Source: Rotaria sordida (taxonomy: Eukaryota; Rotifera; Eurotatoria; Philodinida; Philodinidae). Taken from it: a stretch of DNA of 64,000 nucleotides. A program made the position numbers and the translations under genes. Below the pieces are notes generated by a model. The model saw only the letters and a list, made by a program, of their open reading frames with translations, did no database searches and was not told where the DNA came from. Below, in pieces: positions 11,939 to 23,172 of the stretch; position 1 is the first letter of the stretch; every line of letters starts with the position of its first letter. The stretch spans positions 1 through 64,000 of the forward strand of contig CAJNOL010001346.1 of assembly GCA_905250125.1 (NCBI GenBank), in the 5' to 3' direction.

Positions 11939-13209
11939 GAAAGGACAAAGACGTTTGAATATATATATATATCCTACTTTCTTTCTCCTTTTTAACACAT
12001 ATTCGATTCACTTTTGCTAATTATTCATTGGTTATGACTATAGAATAAAAAGTATTGCTTCGTTCTCTCGTACACTCGGTCGACAACAGTGATGACTAAA
12101 GATAGTTAACGACAACGGAGAAAAAAACTGCCCGACAACTCGACCGGGCCTCTCGGCTGATTTATTAGACATCTTCTCATTCCCTTCGTTTTTCTTCCCT
12201 CTTTTTCTTTCTGTTCTTCTCGCTGACTACACCATCTATTTTCATCGTTGTTGTTAATATAATAATAATAATATTATTATTATTTTCGAGAACGATTCTC
12301 TTCTCTCTTTCTCATTCGGAATAATATTACTTTTTTTCCACACACATAGACATTCAACTCGATAAGAATAAACAAAGACAACTTAACTACGGGTGACACT
12401 ATACATTCATCTGCTCTCTTATTTTCTATCGTTAACTATCACTCTATTGACTAGGCATTGATGCGCATATATATATATATATATGAATCTATACAGGAAG
12501 AGAGAAGAATTCGTTTTCATTTTCAAATAGTGACGCATGTATATATTATTATAGAACGGGTAATGTAGAGAATGTGATCAAATTCTTTTTGTTTTTTGTT
12601 TTTCACTGTACAAAAACAAAAAAAAAAAGAAATAGAGAAGAAATAACTGAAAGTTAGAAAAGATTTTTTTGTTATATCATTAATTAATTTCCCCCTTTCA
12701 TTTTGTTTGTTTCTTTAATTAGACATCGACATTGATATGTTTGATAAAAAAAAAAAAGTAAGAATACGCATATGTCTATTACTAATAGAGAAATTCGAGA
12801 GAAAAAATTGTTAATCTCTTTTTAATTATTATTTCTTATTCTATCGACATACAAAAAAAAAAAAAAGAAAGAAAGCCTTTCGATTTTGACTTTGATGAAA
12901 AGAAATGAGAAAAAATTGGAAGACTAAAAAGAAACGGCTAGATTACTTTTTGATTCTTATATTCATATACATATATATGACCGTACCAAGACGGTTAATG
13001 TGTTGGCAATTAAACTTGGCCTATCTCTCCTTCTCCTCTCTCTCACATAACACTATATATTCGTAAATATGCAAATCAAGCGCGAATAAACGAGGCTCGT
13101 ATTTGTGTTAATCGTCGATCATTCTTTTTTTTTCTTCTTCTTTCTTTCTCTTCTATATTGCACTTTTTTTTTTTGTCCTATTCTCTTTATAGACATTGAT
13201 AGGTACTGT
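8816..13209. promoter_or_regulatory. Long A+T-rich upstream region of HMBOX1 with simple repeats
   Basis: About 4.4 kb without a supported coding frame. It holds several simple repeats: (AT)n near 9789-9810, a run of T near 11917-11938, a palindrome of AAT/ATT triplets near 12257-12283 and (AT)n near 12467-12484. The least A+T-rich part, 12060-12200, includes CCCGACAACTCGACCGGGCC and is the best guess for the core promoter or 5' UTR. A good splice acceptor (TTCTCTTTATAG, ending 13192) just before the HMBOX1 start suggests a 5' UTR intron. Confidence 0.4.
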
Positions 13210-13859
13210 ATGATGATGATGGAAGCATCATCGAATAGTCGAGATGGATCATCATCAACATCATTACAGTTATCTGTTGAACAATGGGAATTATTAAGAC
13301 GTTTACGTAATAGTCATTTAACTAAAACACAAATTATCCGAGCTTATGATGAACTTGATCGACTTGATCGTGAACTTGGAAATCTATTTAATACGGCACC
13401 TCCTCTATCATCAACAAGTGTTCCTTCTACAGATCCTGTCTCACCATCCACAATGATTACACAACAAATATCTCCATCGTCATCATCGATACAAAATACT
13501 ACTACTACTACTAATAATAATAATAATAATAATAACAAACGAACACATAGTCATACTGTTAATGGATTAGCATCAAGATCTTCATCAACAACTTCAAATG
13601 GATATCATTCACATTTACATCATCAAACAACATCACCAAATTTAAATATACGTTCAAGAAATGGTGGTAATGAAATAAATTCAACAAATTCAAATCAATA
13701 TGAAACAATGAATCAAAATGATATTGAAGAAGAAACAAGAGAATTACAAGAATTAATTTCGTATGTATATTTTTTTATTATTTATTTGAAAGTATAATAT
13801 GATTAATTTATTTTTGTTTCTATAAAAAGAAAATATTGAATCGAATAGAAAAATGAAGC

Positions 13860-13890
<31 letters not shown>

Positions 13891-16135
13891 GAAGAAAGAA
13901 AAGAAATTTAATTCATTTTGACAAAAATAAAAATTGATGTACTAGCAAAAAAAAAAAAGAAAAATTCAATTTAAATTCGACAATGACAATTTCAATGAGT
14001 TTATTATTATTTCATTGTCAATTAACAAAAGAATAAACATAGCATAAAATTAAAATGAAACCTTAGAGGTCTAAAGAAAAATAAATAAATAAATGAATGA
14101 AACTATTTACCTTATCTTATCGAAAATTTTATTACTTATTATTGAGTAATAAATATCAAGGTTATAAACTAATCAATAAATAATCATAAATTAATTTATT
14201 GCTTTTCTTTCTTATCGTAAAATTGATCCTACAATCTTATCTTTTTTTTTTATTTGATTATTTGTAATAAAATAGTAATAACTGTATCTAATCATTATTG
14301 AATAAAAAATTTCTTTTCTTTTCTTTTTCTAGTAAAGGTGATGTTGCTATACATAATGAAATATCTGTATTTGTCTATCGATATGATCTTAAACAATCAC
14401 AAATTGCTCGAATGGCTTGTAAGATAGAATTTCTTATGATTATATTTTAATAAGTATTTTCTTTTTCTTTTTAGCTGTTAATCAAGCATATGTGTCAAAA
14501 TTTTTACGTGGTGATCTATTTGATTTATCTGAAAATGGTCGAATGGCCATATGTCGTTGGTATATACGATATAAAAAAATAGTTCAATCAATGGGTAAAA
14601 AAAAAATTATATTTATTTTTCTCATTAAATATCTATAATGATAACATTTAATGATCGTTAGTAATAAAAAAGTAGACCCATTAATTTTTATGTTTGACCG
14701 ATTTAATTGTAAATTTCGAAAATGGACTCATAAGTGTTCATTTTTTATGCTATTAACCTTTCTATGAATACTTTAAAAAAATTTAAATATTGAGTTAAAT
14801 AATTGAGTATGACATTTATAAAGAATAAATTTCATATAATGCAAACTGGACAATAACCGTTCGGTAGACTGACAATCCACCGACAGTAATTTGGTTCTTA
14901 AACAATCGAGTATCTTCTAACTCCCGTTCTATCACAGTATACCAATAGTTGTTATCCGACCAACAATCTACTGTCAGTGCTTATGGGTATCGCGGTGTTC
15001 CAATAACCATTATTCGGCCAACAATTTACTTATGAATACTGGGACATACCGATAGCGATTCTCCGACTGATCATCTACTGTTGGTATATCAGTGGTAGTA
15101 CATACAAACGTACCATATTGAATGTTCTAAACTATGAGACTTATTGATTTGAAATTGCTTATTCGATAGTATATAATACACTTCAATTGAATATAAAAGA
15201 ATATTTAAACCATATGAAGTTTATGCATTTATTGATTGAGTATTCTTGTTTTTAAGGTAGCGGTCCACCATCTGCTGAATTACTTGCTAATTTAACATCA
15301 TCATGTGAACCGCCAACAAAAGTGCCTCGTCTTAGTGAATCTCAAACAAATAATAATGTATCACCTGTTTCATTTGATGCACCAAAACGTACACGATTTA
15401 CTTTTCGACCTGAACATCTTGATGTAAAGTCCTATTGAATTAAATTTTTTTAAAAATAAAAAAACAAAATATAAATAAATTGTTTATTTATTTTTTTCTT
15501 TAGATTCTCGAAAAAGCTTTTCTTGATAATCCATATCCTGATCCACGTCGCCGTGAAGATATAGCTCGTATATGTAATGATGCACGAACACGTATTGAAG
15601 GTAATAATGAAGTATTGAATGAACGTGACCGTGTAACCGATGCTATTGTAACACATTGGTTTCAAAATAAACGAAAAATGGCTAAAAGCCAAAGAGGTAT
15701 ATAATAAATTTATATTTCTCATTAACGTAATATGTTATATATAAATATATATATATTTGTTTTTTTCTTCATTTAGTATCAATACATGATGAATCAATGC
15801 CATTGAATATAACAAATAATAGTAATAATCATATTTCAACAACGAATGATTTTGAAAATATGAATGGTGATGATGATTTGCATATTCCACAACAAAAATC
15901 AACTGTGCCTATTGTTGATGTTGATTGTTATGATACATCAACATCATTACTTGATCCACAAATGGCTGCTTATCGAGCTATAATGAGTCGTATGGTACCT
16001 TTTGCTAATAATGTTAATGGTAATAATTCACCAAAACGACTTGTTAAACAAGAACCATTTCATACACACGATGAATCAAGTCAAGGTGATGAATCGAATT
16101 CTTCATCACCATTAAACGATCATTTATCGCCGTGA
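13210..16135 (+). CDS. HMBOX1: HMBOX1-type homeobox protein (atypical POU-specific plus homeodomain)
   Basis: Exons: 13210-13760, 14333-14418, 14475-14594, 15257-15423, 15504-15696, 15777-16135; the frame holds at every junction and gives 491 aa (human HMBOX1 is about 420). Residues 21-57 (LSVEQWELLRRLRNSHLTKT and following) match the N-terminal HNF1-like dimerisation helix pair of HMBOX1. After a Ser/Thr/Asn-rich linker, residues about 176-250 match the atypical POU-specific domain (helix-turn-helix VNQAYVSKFLRGDLFDLSENG, ending in RWYIRYKK). The homeodomain starts at KRTRFTF (about residue 296), has the extended loop YPDPRRREDIARICN typical of the family, and ends in HWFQNKRK (about 359-366). 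The C-terminus keeps QMAAYRAIMSRM and an acidic Ser-rich end comparable with vertebrate HMBOX1. Vertebrate HMBOX1 (HOT1) is a nuclear factor that binds double-stranded telomeric repeats; whether this holds here is inference. The start is the first of four ATGs. Confidence 0.9.
13865..13890. repeat. (GA)13-type microsatellite in HMBOX1 intron 1
   Basis: An uninterrupted AG/GA dinucleotide run lies in intron 1. Purine-only, so strand slippage or triplex formation is possible; no function is implied. Confidence 0.85.
14845..15090. repeat. Degenerate tandem repeat in HMBOX1 intron 3
   Basis: At least four diverged units follow the pattern CAATA(A/G)C...TTC(T/G)CCGAC(C)AACAATCTACTGTCAGT: at about 14851, 14942, 15000 and 15050. 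Unit spacing is irregular (roughly 50-90 bp). It is richer in G+C than the rest of the intron and makes intron 3 (662 bp) ten times longer than its neighbours. Confidence 0.5.
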
Positions 16136-16475
16136 ATTTAGCAAAAAAAATATATATGAAAATTTCTTTATATAAATATAAATATATATATATATATACA
16201 ATTCTATTCTTGTTTATTCTAGTCTTTGTCTGTATCTGTGTAATGTAACACAAACATTCCTTTCTGTTTCTTTTTTTTTTGTTTCAATACAAATATAAAA
16301 GAGATTGTTCTTATATGGAATGATAATATATAATAGGTCGTTATTAATCATTTTAAAGAAGTACTAATATTGATTTTTTTTTGTAATATTCAGAATTAAA
16401 AAGTCTAACTATTAGCCATAGAAGACGATGACAAATAAAACATGTATTCTATCTGAAGTTTTCTGTAACTTCTAC
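16136..16475. other. HMBOX1 3' UTR and flank
   Basis: A+T-rich sequence with (AT)n near 16180-16196. No canonical AATAAA is seen in the first 200 bp. No other feature. Confidence 0.4.
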
Positions 16476-16965
16476 AGATGATGCTTATTGGATGAGTATT
16501 GATGAGTAATAGAAAAGTTTAGAATGATTTGGTTTTCTGGACTTTCATTCTTGAGATATTGAAATTTTACTAAGACTCTCAACGAAAAGTTGTAGTCCCT
16601 TTAATTGACTTTCGGCTTGAAATTTTGCATGAACAAAGTTCTCAATGAGATTAGTTCATTAGACAAGTTGTAATTCTTCTACTATCTTTTATTTTGAGAT
16701 ATGGAATATTTGAAATTCTCTCGTGTGTAAAAGCAAATTTTGTTCATATGTTTACATCTCCAGAAAGTAAACTACTAAATAGTTGCATAATCAATTAATC
16801 TTATTAAGAACTTTGTTAGTGCAAAAGCGAAACTTGATTTTTCACGCAACTTGAAGGGACGAAAACCCAGTGGAATTTCGATATCTTGAGAATGAAGGCC
16901 CAAAAAATCAAACCATTCTACACTTTTCTATTACTCAGTAGCATTTATCAAATGAACATCGTCTC
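16476..16965. repeat. Foldback repeat, family B1
   Basis: Left ATTGATGAGTAATAGAAAAG then TTTAGAATGATTTGGTTTTC then TGGACTTTCATTCTTGAGAT pairs with right ATCTTGAGAATGAAGGCCCA, AAAAATCAAACCATTCTACA and CTTTTCTATTACTCAGTAGC. The pairing continues inward (AAGTTGTAGTCCCTTTAATT against AACTTGAAGGGACGA). Arms are about 180 bp and the loop about 110 bp. No frame of note. Confidence 0.75.
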
Positions 16966-16974
16966 GATCGAAAA

Positions 16975-17600
16975 GTGATTTGACATCTGGAGAGGTTTCC
17001 TCGTCAATCTTGAGTCTGAGATGGTATTTCCCTCACGAGGGAAGGCTTCCTACTGATAAGCTGCTTTTAAGCCGAGATTACATACATTATATAGAACCAA
17101 ATGAGTTGTGAATACTCTGAAAATAGTTCAAATCTTTAGCTTATTGCTATTGAGATATTGCACTTTCACAGTAGTTTTTAAACGAATGCCGTAGTAAAAT
17201 AAAACTGATTTTCGAATTTCGACTTGAAATTTTCCAAAGACATCAAAAGTGTGTCTTTTACATCGATCATTTATAACAACAGATTCGATGTTCTCTTAGT
17301 TCAGGATAGAAGCAAATGAAAAGATCTGAAACTTTCACAATAAACTACTCTCGTTAAAGTCTGTCTCTGTACAAAGTTTCAATCAGTTTTCCTAGTCTTC
17401 TTAATGAGAATTACGATATTCATTTAAAAACTACTGTAAATTTGCAGTATCTACACCGCGATAAGTTAAGAGTCCGAAATATTTTTCGGATATTCAAAAT
17501 TCATTTGGGTCTATGCGATGCATATAGTCCTCACTCAATAGTGATTAATCCGTTGGATGACTTCATCCATCGGTTCGATAGAGGTTTTGTATTCCTTAGA
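16975..17600. repeat. Foldback repeat, family B2
   Basis: Left GATAAGCTGCTTTTAAGCC, CATTATATAGAACCAAATGAG, TTGTGAATACTCTGAAAAT and CACAGTAGTTTTTAAACGA pair in order with right TCGTTTAAAAACTACTGTAA-like sequence (17425-17440), ATATTCAAAATTCATTTGG and GGGTCTATGCGATGCATATAG. It shares the blocks TTTCGACTTGAAA, ATATAC..ATGTAGA and CTGATAAATCGCTTTT with copies at 34945-35560 and 61635-62295. The open frame at 17442-17651 lies in its right arm and is not a gene. Confidence 0.7.
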
Positions 17601-19285
17601 TATATTTATTGCGTAGCATTGATTATATTTTTTATTTACGCAAAAGAGTAGGACTTCTATTAGTTAGAACTAATCTTAAAATAAAGAATTGCTCCAAAAG
17701 ATGATCCATTGTGTTAGGAAATCTTTGTTATATTTTGAAACCTTTTTTTTGACACTATCATATTTGACTTTATTTTAATGAATGAGAACAATATTATTTT
17801 CATATAATTTTGTCTGTATAATTCTTCAATAAAAGTTTTTTATTGGTTTAAAATTTCTTTATCTTTAAAAAAAAATTCTTTTTTTCACAACTTCATTTAT
17901 TCTTTTCACTTTATCATATCCATATATTTTTATCTTGATAAAATAAATCTTTAAAAATGCTTAACAAAAATTAGCATGAATATTTAAAATTCTATTCAAT
18001 AAGTATAATTTTTTCTTAATGTTTTCTTAATTATTTATATATAATTTTATATTCATTCTATATAAAGAATTCAGTAGCATATTTCCTTGAATAGACACAG
18101 TACTCATAAGATACATGTCTGTAACGGAAATCCATAATGCAACTTAAAAGTCACCTTAATTTCATTCCGCTCTGATAAATCCGTTACATATCTGTCCGTC
18201 TGAAAAGTAACGAAAAAAAATAGTAGTATCAATAGACGTGTAAAATACTTGAATATCGTAGTGCCCTATCGCTGAAAATTTGAGTACCGTCTCACAGCAA
18301 TGCCGGACTGGGCGGTGTCACTCACCTCCCGATTTCTGCTTTGTAATAAATGAAATCATGCATAATGACAACTAAAGATAAACATATCTATATCTCGTTC
18401 AACTTTTTATACTTCATAAGTCGATTATTATGTCCTGGTTTTTTCTCTATTGTAATAATCTTTTTTAGTAATTTATTTTGACGAAAAATGACGAATGCAT
18501 TAAGCTCACCTTTCAGTACAAAATATTTTCAAGAAATAACTATATGAGGATAACAAGATTAATATGGACTACGAAGCTGTAGTAATCATTTTCCTTGAAA
18601 TGACGTTGGAATTTCTGACCTCCGTACCCCTTACGAATTTTCAAAAAAACTTTTTTCAAAGTTTGCCAGGAATATCAAGTCTGTCATGCTGATCACGAAT
18701 ATTACTATGACAAGTCTCAGAGATGTAATGCTGAAATGCGAAGCGGCTTTTGTCAATAGCCGATTTTTAGACCCTAAACCGGGTTTTTAAACCCTTTGTT
18801 ACACAGACGAACCACTAAAAGATTCACAAAAAAGGTCTTTTATATGCAATTTTCAAAGCTCTATCAGACTTCGAATAAGTTGAGACTACCAGAAATACTC
18901 AACTATTTTTAATCGCGAAATACGGATAAGATGAAGTTAGAATAAGCAAAATAGCCTCTCTTTCAAGGATTCCTCGTGCACTGCACCAAGTGGTCCAGAC
19001 TAAATGTAAATTCTCTACAAAAAAATCATTTAAAGAATTCTGTGAGAGTTGTTGTAGATAAAATTCGATGATATTCAGCAAAGATACACAGAAAGTCGTA
19101 CTTTCTAAGTACGAAACTGGATAACGTACAACGGATACAGCGGATACATCAGCTTCACCAGGTCCTTTACATACTGTACAAACAAAGGTGGTCATGTACA
19201 AAGCGAAAAAAAGGTTGAGTAAGAAGAAGACATGTGAAAAAATTCGGCTAAAAAGGTAAAAGCATATAAAACTTCAATTCATCGT
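17601..19285. other. Gene-free stretch
   Basis: No supported gene. The minus frame 18899-19201 (100 codons, five Cys) has no domain I recognise and no splice partner. Around 18121-18215 GTAACGGAAAT and ATCCGTTAC face each other, and near 18775 ACCCTAAACCGGGTTTTTAAACCC is a local palindrome-like patch. Confidence 0.4.
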
Positions 19286-19470
19286 TTATTAAAAAGCTCA
19301 GGTCGTACAAAACGGTCCATATATAGCAGTAAACGGATAAAATACGGCATCTTTACGGCAATCCATAGAGTTTCGTTTACGAAGATCTGTTTACAGTATA
19401 TTTACATACAAATTACGACATTTTAACGGAGCCGTTATCATAGGATTGTGTATGACACGTAAACGAGGTC
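19286..19470. repeat. GTAAACGG/ACGG-rich segment left of the MULE
   Basis: Short motifs GTAAACGG, TACGGC, TTACGGC, CGTTTACG and TGTTTACAG recur within 180 bp. A segment with the same flavour (TACGGTTAAATACGG, ACCGTTTACATG, GTACCGTCAAACGG) lies at 23790-23895, on the other side of the MULE. They may be the two ends of an older element into which the MULE inserted. Confidence 0.3.
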
Positions 19471-19596
19471 ATATAGACTGTTTTTCGATTCTCTTGTCAA
19501 AACATCTCTTAATTATCTCTCTACGCTTTCACATCGATTAATATAGAATGCATGCGATCGTAGGCAGCATAGCATGTCAGAACTGGTAAAAAGCCT

Positions 19597-19755
19597 TTCT
19601 GCCAATTCCCCTTTCTGCCAGTGACTTTTTGCCAATTCCAAAAATTGGCAGTGCGTCACAGACTCTCTTCCAAATTGGCAAAAAATCTTTTTAATTGGCA
19701 GAGTGTCACATGAATTTCTGCCAATTGGCAGAATTGGCTGTGACACTGCCAATTG
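19597..19755. repeat. Left terminal inverted region of the MULE, TTGGCA/TGCCAA array
   Basis: About nine copies of TTGGCA or its complement TGCCAA lie in 160 bp, some fused into the perfect palindrome TGCCAATTGGCA, interleaved with GTGTCAC/GTGACAC-like spacers. The right end (23026-23172) is the mirror image in style and partly in sequence. Such subterminal arrays are typical transposase-binding sites; that role is inferred here. Confidence 0.8.
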
Positions 19756-19913
19756 ACTTCCTACCTTAATGTAGGGAAATATTTTCAAATCAAACTTAAA
19801 GATAATTTTTTATTCTCTTATGGTTTATAGGTAATCGCTTCTCTGGAATCTAGAATCTATTCAAATTAGACATTATAAAAAAAAAATTTCCACTGTAAAT
19901 ATACATCATTTTT

Positions 19914-22436
19914 TTAACAAGAAAAAATTAGTTGAAAGAGAGTCTTTGTTGTTGGTCCTGCTGTTGATATTTTAGTTGCAAGTTTCTTTTTCTTTGGTGG
20001 CGTTGTTGTTGGACATACCGTAGTTGCTGTTGATGAAACCATTTTATTAGCATTGGCACTACCAACATCAGCATTACCAACTAAAAATGTACACGCCTTC
20101 AAATATTTTTCAATATCTAACTTTCCATTAATATATTTTCTATTCAAATTTGTTATTGAATGACTTATTGTATCATTTTGTGGAGCATGTGCACTGTCAC
20201 TTCTTTGAATTTTACCAACGACGAGTTGTTGTACGCGTTGTTCAATTATTTGTTCTTCAATTAATAAATGATACAGAAACAACCATATATTAGGGTGATT
20301 ACCAAAACGTATTCCAATACGATTATTATATCCTAGAACGAGAAGAAAAAAGAAATCTAAGTTAACTTACGAGATGGCATTAACTTGACTTAGGTTACAG
20401 ATACTAACTTAACCTAAGGAACCTTTTTTCTAGTTGTATGTGACTTCAATCTCTACTGTCCTAAATTAACTTCGGCAATGGAACTAACTTAAAGTAGGAA
20501 AGCCCCCTCATCAAAGAAACAAAATAAATTACCTTCTATCCAGTTGTTGCTTCTTGGAATTAAATTTCCCACATGCCAATATTGTCGTGGAACAGATACA
20601 AGCCATTGAGATTCGAAGTAACGAAGAAATTCGCGACATTGATCTGAACCAGTTGGAATATGTCTTTGTAAATATTCAACTGCATATGGAAAAATATCAT
20701 TATCAACAAGTGGTAAAGACATAAATGATCTAAGCCACGTTCTAATTGCTGCATTATCTTTATAACTGGTAATTAAACCAAGTTGTCCAATATTTTTATA
20801 CAAAGCTTTGCAAAAATGGAACCAGCATCCAGTAACTTCAGCTCCTACAAACTATAAATCAGACAAAACGGAGATAGAATATTTTGAGTAATATGAGAAA
20901 TCGAAAGGATCAAATTTAAAAAACACTGCGTATACACGTACATGTTGTTCAATTGAATTACGTTGAGCTGTTTCAAAATCAAGAATGAATCGTTTTACTT
21001 TCATTGGTGATGGTTTCTTCAATGACCAACTAATTATTTCAGACCAAATTTTATCATACGCTGGCTGCTTTCTGTTACTAGTTAGTGCCCAAGCCAATGG
21101 AACGCCTATTTAACAGAAAAGAAAAGATCAAATTCGATAAATCTAAGTTAACTTAGGACTTTTCAATTTGCTCACCTTCATCATTGATGGTTCCCATAAT
21201 AACAACTAATTGTTCAAACCCAGTTGGTACACTTGCAAATGTTCCATCAACTAGAATTAATTCTGTTTGACATAACTGCTGCAATAACTCATTAGTTGAA
21301 AATAATAATAATCTTCCATCGTATTTTTTCTTATAGCCATCATATAAAACAAATGATTCATTTCTTTTTGTTTGAGAAAATTGTTTTGGTATTTCAAATG
21401 TTTGACCTTTTGGCAAAGGTGGAAACATATTGGCACGATGTCGATAAACGGCTCGAGCTGTGAAAGAAAAATTTTCAAGTTCAACGAGTCATGTTTCAAT
21501 CAAAGCTTAGCTTCGGAGTATTTGTCCCTAACTTAGCCTACAAAATAAGAAACTTACCCATTGTTTTTGGACGAGGAAAATTGACCATGTCTTCATCATT
21601 CAGTCCCAGATTGGCAATTCCTTGATCCACTGCAGCAGGTATATTAACAGTAAGATCTTCGCCTTTACGTTTCAAATCATTAACTAGACGATGTTTCTTC
21701 ACTGATAAAAGATCTGTTGGATGATTGTGATCGACACCATTATTACCAAGATAATTAGCGGTTGTTGAATCCGTGTACACCACTGCACGGCACTTTTTGT
21801 CACGACGTTGACATCTCCATAATGTTTTATTCAGCTTGTCTGATTTGGATTGAAACACATAAATACTTTCTTCCATAAATAACATATCTCCACCTAATTT
21901 TGTTTTACCCCAAGTAATAGGACCAACAGCTATTGAATAAATTTCTTTAAAATGTTTATCATCATCATCTTTCTTCTGTTTCTTATTATCATCATGTTCT
22001 TCTTTATCATCAGCAGTTGTTGTTGTTGTTGTTGGACTACGAGCTTCTTTAAGTGTCGATGTAATATCAACAACATCGACTGTTATCGTAGAAGATGGTA
22101 TGACACCAGTATCTTTAACATTTGATAAAAGTTCTGATTGAGTCAATCCTATAAGTGAAAGACAAGAGAAACGTATAAGCCTGACTTGTGGAAAAAATCC
22201 ACAGTTTTATGGGTTATACACATACCTGAGGTGAGTACATTTGCTGCTGGAATGACTTTTTTCTTCTTCCTCATTTCTTTTCTTCCATTATCATCAACAT
22301 CTTTATTTAATTTATTATCAATTTCAATGGGCATCGACGATGTTTGATTCGATTTATTGTTTAGTATACTTCTCGCGACAGAACAAGTAATTCGCTTTTC
22401 AATGAAATAAGATTTGGTTTGTGGCATAACAGACAA
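19914..22436 (-). CDS. MULE transposase with FLYWCH-type zinc finger
   Basis: Exons (minus): 22436-22226, 22148-21558, 21457-21176, 21105-20942, 20851-20533, 20332-19914; the frame holds throughout, 661 aa. Residues 1-150 are Lys/Asp/Thr-rich and probably disordered. Residues about 155-215 form a FLYWCH-type finger (Cys 183 in LWRCQRRDKKC, Cys 190, His 211 and 213 in DHNHP), used for DNA binding in this transposase group. The catalytic core of the MULE family is complete: first Asp in LILVDGTFA (338), second Asp in RFILDFETAQ (404), CWFHFCKALYKNI (Cys 425, His 428) and third acidic residue Glu 522 in NNWIEG. The C-terminal 130 residues end in a Lys-rich patch. It should cut and rejoin DNA at the element's inverted ends. 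No stop or frameshift is seen, so the protein may be active. Lengths of introns (50-200 bp) match host genes. Confidence 0.88.
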
Positions 22437-23025
22437 AAATAATATTTATATCTTAATAAGTTAACAGGAGTCCAAAATGAAGATCTTGATCTACAAAAAA
22501 ACGAATAAAATGATCATATCAAAGTGAGAGAAGTGAGAAAGTATAGATTGAGTGCACTTAGAAAATAAAATATAATTAAAGAATAGAGAGAAGACTCAAG
22601 CCTAGTCGAGCATAGTAGTGGAGAAGAGAAGTAAAACAATTCTCATGTCTATTGTGGATGAAACGGAAAATTAAAATGATGTGAAAATGTGAAAGATACC
22701 CCAGTATTTATACACTGTAATAAGACGGACTGTACATGAATACAATTTAGTTCAGCAACTTGACTATTCAGAAAGAGAATGTCCGTCCATTAATTCAACA
22801 CACTAAATCAGTTAGACACCTAGAAACACGAAAAATAGAAAAGAAGAAAAGAAAAAGGTAACAAAAATAGAGCGATTCGATGGCTCATAGCCATTTGGAA
22901 AGAGCAAACAAATCGTATTCAATCAACTTTCCACTTTCATATTCCCCTACTATAACCGACAGACATCTTTTACATATAGAAGTAATATTAATTTAAGTTA
23001 TCCCTGAGTTTCAATGGGCTATTTT
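22437..23025. promoter_or_regulatory. MULE promoter and 5' leader region
   Basis: About 590 bp between the transposase start codon and the right terminal array. It must carry the transposase promoter if the gene is expressed. The sequence is purine-rich on the plus strand (22500-22660) and shows no further coding segment. Confidence 0.4.
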
Positions 23026-23172
23026 TGCCAATTGGCAAAAAATCACTTTAATTGGCAGCGCGTCAGAGGCGGTTCCGCCAATTGGCAAAAAATCGCTATA
23101 ATTGGCAGAAAGTCAATGACTTTCTGCCAATTGGCAAAATGTCACTGGCAGAAGGGAATTTGGCAGAGTGAC
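23026..23172. repeat. Right terminal inverted region of the MULE
   Basis: Contains TTGCCAATTGGCAA twice, each followed by AAAATC(A/G)CT(T/A)TAATTGGCAG, then CTTTCTGCCAATTGGCAAAA and the outer GTCACTGGCAGAAGGGAATT. The two halves of the array form a direct repeat of about 60 bp. Confidence 0.8.

Larger units (their letters stand above)
19597..23172 (-). mobile_element. MULE-type DNA transposon, complete-looking, about 3.6 kb
   Basis: The element is bounded by inverted terminal regions (19597-19755 and 23026-23172) whose outer ends align: left CTGCCAATTCCCCTTTCTGC then CAGTGACTTTTTGCCAATT, right in reverse CTGCCAAATTCCCTTCTGCC then AGTGACATTTTGCCAATT. Between them lies a single spliced transposase gene that uses nearly all the internal space. 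The exact outermost base is uncertain by some 10 bp, and I could not find a 9-bp target duplication, which MULEs normally make. The intact gene and matching ends argue for a young insertion. Confidence 0.82.

Noticed and set aside
13105-13209. Upstream in-frame extension of HMBOX1
   Set aside because: The frame stays open through a poly-pyrimidine tract that ends in a good splice acceptor (TTTATAG at 13192), so it is more likely intron than coding; the ATG at 13210 follows it.
18770-18805. Telomere-like ACCCTAAACC patch
   Set aside because: Only one or two imperfect units; it reads better as a small palindrome with the following GGGTTTTTAAACCC.
18899-19201. 100-codon minus-strand frame with several Cys
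   Set aside because: No recognisable domain, no neighbouring exon in phase, and no similarity in style to the MULE gene nearby.
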